The translations under genes and the position numbers were made by a program. From NCBI GenBank assembly GCA_002360295.1, contig DEQI01000373.1:3570-8615 (forward strand): a DNA stretch of 5,046 nt, read 5' to 3'. This DNA comes from Planococcaceae bacterium UBA3370 (GTDB taxonomy: Bacteria; Bacillota; Bacilli; Bacillales_A; Planococcaceae). The notes beneath the pieces were generated by a model. That model did not search any database. It was given only the letters and a program-made list of their open reading frames with translations, and was not told where the DNA came from. Positions within the stretch are counted from its first letter, which is position 1. Every line of letters starts with the position of its first letter. Positions 1 through 4,713 of the stretch are shown piece after piece.

Positions 1-1194
1 ATTGATTGTGCCAACCTCGCCATCTCGATTTTTAGCAATGATTAGTTCGAGTGAATTATCATCTTCTTTTTTCGTGTAATAAGAATCTCGGTATAAAAAC
101 ATAACAATGTCTGCATCTTCCTCAATACTTCCTGATTCACGTAAATCGGATAACAATGGTCGCTTGTCATATCGCTTTTCTACACTACGCGATAATTGAG
201 CCAATGAAATCACTGGGCAACTAAACTCTTTCGCCATAGCCTTCAAGCCTTTTGAAATATCTGAGGTAGCCAAATGCATATTTCCTTTGTAATCGTTTGT
301 AGGCTTGATTAATGTTAGGTAATCGATAAATACAACGACCTGTTTGCTAGGGTTTTCGTTTTTGATTTTCCGTACCTTCATACGCATTTCAGGAACCGTC
401 TGCCCACTCTTATCGAATATTTGGATGGATGTTTTGGATACCTCGCCTAACGTCTTCATCCATGTATTTTTTTGCTGATCCGTTAACCGGTTATACAAGT
501 CTTTCATTTTGTTACGATTATAAGAGCCAATAGAGGCAATCAAACGGTCACGCAAACTTTCAGCATTCATCTCAAGGGAGAAAACAATCGGTATGCAATT
601 ATTCCAACCTGCATGTTTTGCTAGATGCAGCATAACGTCTGTTTTACCCATGGAAGGACGAGCTGCCACAATAATCAAGTTTCCGTTCTGCCAACCATTT
701 GTAGCTAACTGTAAACTTTTAAGGCCTGTAGCAACTCCTGCCGGAATTTCTTTAGCATTCCATGGTGCCTCTGCTACACTCATTACAAGGTCATTAATAC
801 TTTTATAATCATCAACTTTACTGGAGACCAAATCGCTTAATGTTTTCGTAATACGCTCAAGGCTCCAGTTTTCATACTTGGCAATTTCTAAAATATTGAG
901 CTTTTCTTTCTCCTGCCATTTTTCAATCAAGAGTTCAACATAATTATCAAATTTGCTCACGTTTGCTTGGGGAGCAATTTTATTTAACTTGCCAGCGCCA
1001 CCAAAACTTTCGATTTCCCCTTGAGTAATAAGTGTGATCATGTCGATGGGTTTACCTTGTGCAGCTAACTCTTTCATATTTTGAAAAAGACTTCTGTTCT
1101 CTACTGACTGAAAATATTCAGCCTTTAAATCTGAATCATTCAGCAAATAAGGCTCTTTTAATATTGTGCTGAGTATCGCTTCTTCAACTAACAT
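1..1194 (-). CDS. dnaB: DnaB-family replicative DNA helicase (C-terminus beyond window)
   Basis: This is a phage copy of the hexameric 5'-3' helicase that unwinds DNA at the replication fork. I translated 398 residues from ATG 1194, and the frame is still open at base 1. Residues 1-100 form the N-terminal helical domain, 105-140 the linker, and 155 onward the RecA-like ATPase. Visible motifs are Walker A ARPSMGKT (178-185), catalytic Glu in FSLEM (E208), Walker B VVVFIDYL (D291), the H4-type SLAQLSRSVEKR (330-341), LRESGSIEEDADIVMFLYR (351-369), and KNRDGEVG (388-395), the usual arginine-finger region. Family members are about 440-450 residues, so roughly 45 are missing. The ATG directly abuts the TAA of the upstream DnaD-like gene, and AGAGGTG sits 5 nt before it, so the two are probably coupled. 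All ATPase motifs seen are intact, so it is likely active. Identification is very secure. Confidence 0.96.
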   Translation of the reverse strand, partial: MLVEEAILSTILKEPYLLNDSDLKAEYFQSVENRSLFQNMKELAAQGKPIDMITLITQGEIESFGGAGKLNKIAPQANVSKFDNYVELLIEKWQEKEKLNILEIAKYENWSLERITKTLSDLVSSKVDDYKSINDLVMSVAEAPWNAKEIPAGVATGLKSLQLATNGWQNGNLIIVAARPSMGKTDVMLHLAKHAGWNNCIPIVFSLEMNAESLRDRLIASIGSYNRNKMKDLYNRLTDQQKNTWMKTLGEVSKTSIQIFDKSGQTVPEMRMKVRKIKNENPSKQVVVFIDYLTLIKPTNDYKGNMHLATSDISKGLKAMAKEFSCPVISLAQLSRSVEKRYDKRPLLSDLRESGSIEEDADIVMFLYRDSYYTKKEDDNSLELIIAKNRDGEVGTIN

Positions 1195-1947
1195 TTACTC
1201 ACCTCTCGAATCATCAAAATTGAAGGGTTTGTACACTGTTTTTTGTTCTGTCTGCGTAGTAGACTTAACCGGTTTACTCTCTGGTCTTTCATTCAGATAT
1301 GCTTCGAATTTTGGACCAAACAATGTTTCTGGTCGCAGATACTTGGACATATATGAATCGTTTTTCCATTGACCAACCTTTATATCAATAACGTTTTGGA
1401 AATCCTCCAGCGTAAAATTTTCGTTCAATCTGCTCTTGATGCACATCTGTGTTTTTTTAGATGTAGGCTTGAAATTTGTACCTGCTTTTTCGTTCAAATA
1501 ATCGATAACCGAGCTATATATATTCTTATTATCTTTATTTATATTATTGATTGTGTACGCTATTGGTTTGCTATTGGTTTGCTCGTAGTTTGCCTGTGGT
1601 TTGTTTTTAGTTTCCGCATCTTGATAAACGCAGTAATTACATATACTTATCGTGGTTTTCTTGCGGTCTGATTTTTTGACAATCATCAAGTCGTTTTCGA
1701 GCATTTTCAAAAAGTTTCTTAATTTCGTTTTGCCCCATCCCCAGCGTTCCATCAACTTAATTTCCGATGTAACAAAACTTCCTTTTTCAATCTCGATTAG
1801 TTCGTTACCAAGCATAAATTGCGTGTCTTTATGGCTAGCCATTAACAACAAATCAATCCATGCTTCGAACCTTGAAAAAGTACGTTTTTCTTTGTAAAAG
1901 GGATGGTCTAACACTTTACGGTGCAAGCTAATCCATCCATTATTCAA
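1195..1947 (-). CDS. DnaD-like phage replication initiator (winged helix plus Phg_2220 C-terminal domain)
   Basis: Probable origin-binding initiator or helicase-loading protein. With the chosen start it has 250 residues. Residues 1-106 resemble the N-terminal winged-helix part of phage replication proteins (opening GWISLHRKVLDHPF, then WGWGKTKLRNFLKMLE as the recognition-helix region). Residues 107-143 are a polar Asn/Lys-rich linker. Residues 144-219 match the conserved C-terminal domain of Firmicutes phage replication proteins (VIDYLNEKAGTNFKPTSKK ... YLRPETLFGPKFEAYLN). I prefer TTG 1947 because AGGTGA (1958-1953) lies 5 nt upstream and relatives open with M-x-GWI-LHRK. A GTG at 1956 would add three residues but lacks a good ribosome site. 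It follows ERF with a short gap and abuts DnaB. No separate ATPase loader is present in the window, so this protein may serve DnaB directly (inference). Its linker DNA carries the proposed origin. Confidence 0.9.
   Translation of the reverse strand: MNNGWISLHRKVLDHPFYKEKRTFSRFEAWIDLLLMASHKDTQFMLGNELIEIEKGSFVTSEIKLMERWGWGKTKLRNFLKMLENDLMIVKKSDRKKTTISICNYCVYQDAETKNKPQANYEQTNSKPIAYTINNINKDNKNIYSSVIDYLNEKAGTNFKPTSKKTQMCIKSRLNENFTLEDFQNVIDIKVGQWKNDSYMSKYLRPETLFGPKFEAYLNERPESKPVKSTTQTEQKTVYKPFNFDDSRGE
1515..1548. other. Nearly pure A/T tract, candidate DNA unwinding element
   Basis: 32 of 34 bases are A or T (the exceptions are C at 1525 and C at 1533). It starts 11 bp from the last iteron-like repeat. 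It encodes the Asn/Ile/Lys/Tyr-rich end of the linker in the DnaD-like protein. An A/T tract beside direct repeats is the standard layout of an iteron origin, so this is the likely melting site. Low-complexity linker codon use alone could also make such a tract, so the assignment is an inference. Confidence 0.5.
1560..1614 (-). repeat. Five tandem 11-bp iteron-like repeats inside the initiator gene
   Basis: Read on the minus strand from 1614 down, the units are GAAACTAAAAA, CAAACCACAGG, CAAACTACGAG, CAAACCAATAG and CAAACCAATAG, head to tail without spacers. The last two are identical. AAACYA (positions 2-7) is kept in all five, and the consensus is CAAACYANNRG. Because 11 is not a multiple of 3, each unit falls in a different reading frame and the encoded linker (residues 112-130) is not a peptide repeat, so the repetition is at DNA level. 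A spacing of 11 bp is close to one helical turn, as expected for an array of protein-binding sites on one face. Phage origins with iterons inside the initiator gene are known, for example lambda ori in gene O. Confidence 0.7.
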
Positions 1948-1956
1948 TTCATTCAC

Positions 1957-2583
1957 CTACTCTAGTTTGCTTAAATAGTTGATGACTTGTAGCGCTTCTT
2001 GCTCTGTTAAATCTTTAGTAGCTTTATTGATTTTCAGATGAGCAGTAGCACTTTTATAAACCTGTTCAGCTTCTACACCGTTCTTTATAGACACAGCTTT
2101 TATTTTCTCTTTTAAGGTTTGGCTATAGTTTGGCTTGGTGTTTAGAACGCTATTGTAGCTTGGTTTTTGGTGGTTTGGATTTGAGTTTCCATATGTCGCT
2201 CGGTTTCCGTCATCATCCTCATCTGATGTGATACCAAATACCGCTGAAAGGCTGTATCGTTTTAGATATGTAATGACACTACCAACAGCCTGCGCATCGT
2301 TTTTAGCAGGTTGAGCGAATACAGGTGCCGTTTCAATAAACTCGCCACTGGAATGCATCAGGACTGTTACAATCCCTACTTTGTTATCCTGGTTGATTGG
2401 GTACTGAATGAAAGATAATCCAAACTTCGGAGCAATAGCTGTAATTGCCTCTACTACATTTTCAAGAGGTACATATTTACTTTTAAAAAATGGATTTGCC
2501 CTGTCCTTCGCAGGTTGTTTTAATTCACTATGAAATGAAGCCAATGCCTCCGCTAACTTGGTAATCGACTCTGATTTATTCAT
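1957..2583 (-). CDS. erf: ERF-family single-strand DNA annealing protein (recombinase)
   Basis: Recombination mediator that binds single-stranded DNA and anneals complementary strands, as P22 Erf does for genome circularisation and recombination. It has 208 residues. The ERF domain covers about 5-128: KLAEALASFHSELKQPAKD, then NPFFKSKYVPLENVVEAI, then the hallmark GSVITYLKRYSLSAVFGI (101-118) followed by acidic SDEDDDGN. Residues 129-158 are a polar linker. The tail (159-208) is helical and ends TEQEALQVINYLSKLE, typical of the small C-terminal interaction domain. The start at ATG 2583 is chosen because GGAGG lies 7 nt upstream; the in-frame ATG at 2589 is only 1 nt from that site. It begins 2 nt after the AP2 gene's stop and ends 9 nt before the initiator start, so it is part of the coupled replication operon. 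Identification is secure. Confidence 0.95.
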   Translation of the reverse strand: MNKSESITKLAEALASFHSELKQPAKDRANPFFKSKYVPLENVVEAITAIAPKFGLSFIQYPINQDNKVGIVTVLMHSSGEFIETAPVFAQPAKNDAQAVGSVITYLKRYSLSAVFGITSDEDDDGNRATYGNSNPNHQKPSYNSVLNTKPNYSQTLKEKIKAVSIKNGVEAEQVYKSATAHLKINKATKDLTEQEALQVINYLSKLE

Positions 2584-2585
2584 TG

Positions 2586-2978
2586 TCATACCTCCAACGG
2601 GAAGTTTAAGTACGCATCCCGACCGATAATTTCTAATGCTTTTGCGTCATAGGCTTTGGCTGCTGCTATCTCATCGTGGAAACGGCCAACTGTATATCGC
2701 TTGCCTTTATGCGAGAGCATGACACGCCATTTATTCGCCTTCTTGTCCCAATGGACGCCGCGATATCGACTTGACCCGTATCCTTTACCTGGGATGTATC
2801 GAGAATCATGAGGAACCGATACGACATCTTCCACAACAACGGTGAATGTCGTCTTTGTTAATGTGTCATGCGCGCCAATGCCAATAATTTTCTTACCTTC
2901 ACAAAATTCATTAATGCTTCGTAACGTCGCCTCTACTCCCAGCAGGCGATTGCATGTGATTGTTTTTGCTTGTTGCAC
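2586..2978 (-). CDS. AP2/ERF-type DNA-binding domain protein without a visible nuclease
   Basis: A 130-residue protein whose C-terminal part (70-127) is a clear AP2 DNA-binding domain: SSRYRGVHWDKKANKWRVML, then GRFHDEIAAAKAYDAKALEI and LNFP. In phages this domain is usually fused behind an HNH homing endonuclease, but here residues 1-60 show no HNH motif and match no family I recognise (a short strand-rich stretch around IIGIGAHDTLTKTTFTVVVEDV). The start is GTG 2978, with AGGAGG 6 nt upstream. An in-frame ATG at 3017 would overlap Gp157 by 29 nt and has no such site. GC is about 49% over 2641-2880 by hand count, against roughly 36% in sampled stretches of its neighbours, which suggests recent acquisition. 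The role is unknown: a regulator or a nuclease-less relic of a homing gene. Confidence 0.85.
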   Translation of the reverse strand: MQQAKTITCNRLLGVEATLRSINEFCEGKKIIGIGAHDTLTKTTFTVVVEDVVSVPHDSRYIPGKGYGSSRYRGVHWDKKANKWRVMLSHKGKRYTVGRFHDEIAAAKAYDAKALEIIGRDAYLNFPLEV

Positions 2979-2988
2979 AACGGACCTC

Positions 2989-3465
2989 CTAACGAATCGA
3001 TAACGATTGATTTTCAACTAATTTAGCACCTTGAATTTGTTCACCGTTTTTCAGTGCTTTTGTTAATTCTGCTCGACTGATTGTTTTCTCCACTTTTATA
3101 AACTGTGGAGGGATAACACTTTCATCTTCTACTTTCACCGATGTTGATTTTCGGAAACTGAATGTGAATTTTTCCGTTTTTACTCGATTACCTTCCACAG
3201 TTGATAGCGTAATAGCCATATTTTCTTTCATTCGAGATAAGCTATTTTCCATCGACTTACGACGTTCAGCTAGTCGTTTTTCCTCGGCTTTAATGCCAGC
3301 TATATCCGATTCAATATTTTTAAGCACCATTGCATAACCTTCTAGCTTTTCACCAATCTCACCCTCGATTTGAGAGAGTGCTAGTTCGAAACCTTCTGCA
3401 TTGTTTTCTTCGATAAAATTTTGAAGGACTTTGTACTTGTCCGTTAATTCATAGAGAGTGGCCAT
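2989..3465 (-). CDS. Siphovirus Gp157-family protein
   Basis: A 158-residue member of the Gp157 family, named after a Streptococcus thermophilus phage protein and common just upstream of recombinases in Firmicutes phages. Its biochemical role is not firmly known. The family pattern is clear: N-terminal LYELTDKYKVLQNFIEE (4-20); a long charged coiled coil (about 40-85, with EEKRLAERRKSMENSLSRMK); a beta-rich core (VKTEKFTFSFRKSTSVKVED, 95-114); then IPPQFIKVEKTISRAELTKA, a lysine-rich segment, and the end GAKLVENQSLSIR. ATG 3465 has GAGGTGA upstream. The gene is followed by the AP2 gene after 10 nt, and AP2's AGGAGG site overlaps its stop codon. It heads the gp157-AP2-erf-dnaD-dnaB block, so a role in single-strand DNA metabolism is plausible but only inferred from context. 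Confidence 0.92.
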   Translation of the reverse strand: MATLYELTDKYKVLQNFIEENNAEGFELALSQIEGEIGEKLEGYAMVLKNIESDIAGIKAEEKRLAERRKSMENSLSRMKENMAITLSTVEGNRVKTEKFTFSFRKSTSVKVEDESVIPPQFIKVEKTISRAELTKALKNGEQIQGAKLVENQSLSIR

Positions 3466-3524
3466 TATGTAATCACCTCATATTCTGTGTTTATATAGTT
3501 AATGGTTTGTTTTATTTGTGTCAC
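3465..3524 (-). CDS. Possible 19-codon mini-ORF coupled to the Gp157 gene
   Basis: A GTG at 3524 opens a frame for MTQIKQTINYINTEYEVIT that ends TAA, with the last base shared with the ATG of the Gp157 gene (TAATG). AGAGG lies 5 nt before the GTG. The Gp157 ribosome site GAGGTGA is inside this frame, so its translation could control access to that site. The frame is open further upstream to about 3596, but the only other start there is a GTG at 3554 with no ribosome site. It is too short for statistical support, and I know no homologue. Confidence 0.22.
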   Translation of the reverse strand: MTQIKQTINYINTEYEVIT

Positions 3525-3549
3525 ATTGACCTCTAATTTGTGATATACT
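3520..3549 (+). promoter_or_regulatory. Candidate plus-strand promoter with extended -10
   Basis: GTCACA (3520-3525, 4 of 6 to the -35 consensus) is followed after 18 bp by TATACT (3544-3549, 5 of 6 to the -10 consensus), with a TGN extension at 3541-3543. It points against all genes in the window and would start RNA near 3556, just before the hairpin and T6 tract at 3576-3611. The -10 lies inside the 15-bp palindrome, so a bound repressor could block it. I found no comparable minus-strand promoter in this gap. Confidence 0.35.
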
Positions 3550-3554
3550 ATCAC
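3540..3554. promoter_or_regulatory. Perfect 15-bp palindrome GTGATATACTATCAC, operator-like
   Basis: Two perfect 6-bp arms (GTGATA and TATCAC) are separated by TAC, in the middle of the only non-coding gap. An odd-length dyad of this size is typical of sites for small homodimeric repressors of the Cro/CI type. It covers the candidate plus-strand -10. It could also fold in RNA as a 6-bp stem with a 3-nt loop, but that would be weak. A single copy was seen in the window, and the binding protein is unknown. Confidence 0.45.
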
Positions 3555-3575
3555 TGATTTTTGATATTTGTTTTG

Positions 3576-3611
3576 CTCGCTTGGTAGTTGCCTCTACTTA
3601 GCGAGTTTTTT
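3576..3611 (+). terminator. Rho-independent terminator-like hairpin, plus strand
   Basis: CTCGCT (3576-3581) pairs with AGCGAG (3600-3605). Then a U-U mismatch and a G-U pair lead to GTAG (3584-3587) pairing with CTAC (3594-3597), around the 6-nt loop TTGCCT. On the plus strand it is followed at once by TTTTTT and then CTTCTT, a good intrinsic terminator. On the minus strand the stem forms just after the 48-residue gene (its TAA overlaps the stem) but is followed by CAAAACAAAT, not a U tract. Minus-strand RNA would therefore probably read through, perhaps with the stem as an RNA-stability or processing site. Confidence 0.55.
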
Positions 3612-3744
3612 CTTCTTCATGGTCGTCCCATTCTGATCTATCGCGTTCATCTTCCACGTCATTACTGTGGACGGTACGCCATTGATCTCGTGTATAACCT
3701 GTACGATTTACATGGGTAATGTCTGGATGCTCGATATCATTCAT
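3598..3744 (-). CDS. Small acidic YqaI-like phage protein (48 residues)
   Basis: The start is ATG 3744 with AAGGTG 6 nt upstream. It overlaps the end of the 151-residue gene by 8 nt, so the two are probably coupled. The opening MNDIEHPDITHVNRTGYTRD resembles the IEHP-x-I-x-x-x-x-x-TGY start of small YqaI-like proteins in Bacillus prophages. The rest is very charged, with an acidic run (DVEDERDRSEWDDHEEE, 29-45) and no membrane segment or signal peptide. The family's function is unknown. The YqaI link rests on memory of the opening motif, so the gene is more certain than its name. Its stop codon lies within the hairpin described at 3576-3611. Confidence 0.75.
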   Translation of the reverse strand: MNDIEHPDITHVNRTGYTRDQWRTVHSNDVEDERDRSEWDDHEEEKTR

Positions 3745-4192
3745 TGATAACACCTTCGTAATAACCTTCCAGATACGCTTTAACCTCTTCTACTGCATCA
3801 ATAATCCCAAGTACACGTTGCTGATGGAGCTTGTACTCTCTTTGCTTTTCTACTAAACTCGCGCCCACAAACGGCAACTCATCCTCTTCCATTGCATTAA
3901 TCGCAATATCTATTAATCCCTGATGTTCCTCTTTCAACATCATTTCAAGATGGTCAATTAATTCATTTTCATGTGCTTTCGTTTGCTCTTCGAATTCTGG
4001 AAATTTCAAAGCAGTAGCAAAGTCTATTTTCAATGGCTGCTCGATGTAATATTTAGTATCTTCGTTGATGTCATGGTATGTTACCGTAGTACCACTTTCA
4101 TCATATATAGATACTGAATTAATTTTTCCGTCACGATAAAACACTGCATATACAGCAAATTGTTTACCTTCCACAGTTAATGTTGGTTGCAT
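3737..4192 (-). CDS. Hypothetical acidic phage protein (151 residues)
   Basis: I do not recognise a family. The start at ATG 4192 is well supported by AGGAGG 7 nt upstream. Residues 1-50 look like a beta-rich module (LTVEGKQFAVYAVFYRDGK, then VSIYDESGTTVTYHDI). Residues 62-150 are predicted helical and strongly acidic (FPEFEEQTKAHENELIDHLE, MMLKEEHQGLIDIAINAMEEDE, VEEVKAYLEGYYEGV), with no signal peptide or membrane segment. No catalytic motif is apparent. It lies 31 nt downstream of the helix-turn-helix-like gene and overlaps the 48-residue gene, in the same early operon. Early phage genes of this kind are often host-interacting, but nothing in the sequence proves that. Confidence 0.85.
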   Translation of the reverse strand: MQPTLTVEGKQFAVYAVFYRDGKINSVSIYDESGTTVTYHDINEDTKYYIEQPLKIDFATALKFPEFEEQTKAHENELIDHLEMMLKEEHQGLIDIAINAMEEDELPFVGASLVEKQREYKLHQQRVLGIIDAVEEVKAYLEGYYEGVINE

Positions 4193-4223
4193 ATGTAATC
4201 CTCCTATTATTTGATTAATTTAA

Positions 4224-4478
4224 TTACCAATGTTTATTGAGATTTTTGTAGTACTCAAACTTTCCAGATTGCTTTAACAAATTAACTTTCGTGCGAATTG
4301 TGTGTTCTGTTTTACCAATTGCGAATGCAATATTTCTCGTATGATCCACCTCGTAAAACTTGCAAATGTATTCTAAATCCGATTCAGTAAATCGTTCACC
4401 GTGCGAAAAGTGGAAATCTGGATGATAGTTCATACGGCCATTCTTGTCATAAGTGATAGGTATTTCGCTAACTGCCAT
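4224..4478 (-). CDS. Small helix-turn-helix/Myb-like phage protein (84 residues)
   Basis: A compact protein of a type recurrent in Firmicutes prophages. It opens IPITYDKNGRMNYHPDFHFS, then a helical region (31-71) with FTESDLEYICKFYEVDHTRN and AFAIGKTEHTIRTKVNLLKQ, and ends EYYKNLNKHW. The spacing of the helices (the second reading AFAIGKTEHTIRTKVNLLKQ) resembles Myb/SANT-like or resolvase-like helix-turn-helix folds that recognise DNA, so a DNA-binding role is inferred. ATG 4478 is chosen because AGGTG lies 7 nt upstream; a TTG at 4481 would only add one residue. No nuclease motif is visible. It precedes the 151-residue gene by 31 nt and belongs to the same operon. Confidence 0.85.
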   Translation of the reverse strand: MAVSEIPITYDKNGRMNYHPDFHFSHGERFTESDLEYICKFYEVDHTRNIAFAIGKTEHTIRTKVNLLKQSGKFEYYKNLNKHW

Positions 4479-4576
4479 CAAACTTCACCTGCCTTATCGC
4501 TTGAATACACCAAATTTATTAATTGCATTACTGGTAACTGCTAAACGCTGCTCGATTGTAAGTGCTAGCCACTTCT

Positions 4577-4699
4577 CTATAGGATTACCCAAAGAACAGC
4601 GAGACAAATTGTAGTTGTTAGGATATAAGTTCCGTAAAACCATACAGCATCTGATAAAGTTGGCGTTTCGCCAAAAAAGTAATAATTTAGCCATTTCAT
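4577..4699 (-). CDS. Small single-pass membrane protein (40 residues)
   Basis: ATG 4699 has GAGGAGG exactly 7 nt upstream, the best-placed strong ribosome site for this interval. The product begins MKWLNYYFFGETPTLSDAVW and continues FYGTYILTTTICLAVLWVIL. Residues 21-40 form one hydrophobic helix running to the C-terminus, with an aromatic N-terminal half. This fits a small phage membrane protein; I do not know a named family. An overlapping frame from ATG 4694 (to 4494) is the competing reading, but its start is 12 nt from the ribosome site and its first half is not protein-like. The gene lies 14 nt after the antirepressor stop. Membrane location is inferred from hydrophobicity. Confidence 0.7.
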   Translation of the reverse strand: MKWLNYYFFGETPTLSDAVWFYGTYILTTTICLAVLWVIL

Positions 4700-4713
4700 G
4701 TGTTCGCCTCCTC

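Noticed and set aside
637..663. DnaB Walker A begins with Ala instead of Gly (ARPSMGKT)
   Set aside because: The same substitution is normal in Bacillus replicative helicases, so it does not suggest an inactive protein.
593..808. Open frame of 71 codons on the plus strand
   Set aside because: It lies wholly inside the DnaB gene on the opposite strand, lacks a ribosome site and gives no recognisable protein.
1166..1897. Three overlapping plus-strand open frames (1166-1372, 1369-1671, 1652-1897)
   Set aside because: They are antisense shadows of the DnaD-like gene; the Phe/Ile/Val-rich products simply mirror Lys/Asn/Asp codons on the true strand.
2584..2589. ATG 2589 as the start of the ERF gene
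   Set aside because: The GGAGG ends only 1 nt before it, too close; ATG 2583 is 7 nt away.
2979..3017. ATG 3017 as the start of the AP2 gene
   Set aside because: It would overlap Gp157 by 29 nt and has no ribosome site, whereas GTG 2978 has AGGAGG at ideal distance.
3490..3500. TATATAA as a minus-strand -10 for the Gp157 operon
   Set aside because: No acceptable -35 lies at 16-18 bp; the nearest GTGACA is too far upstream (about 22-23 bp).
4494..4694. 66-residue protein from ATG 4694
   Set aside because: Its first half is the shifted frame of the better supported 40-residue membrane protein, and its start is 12 nt from the ribosome site. Only its tail looks protein-like, and that is reported separately.
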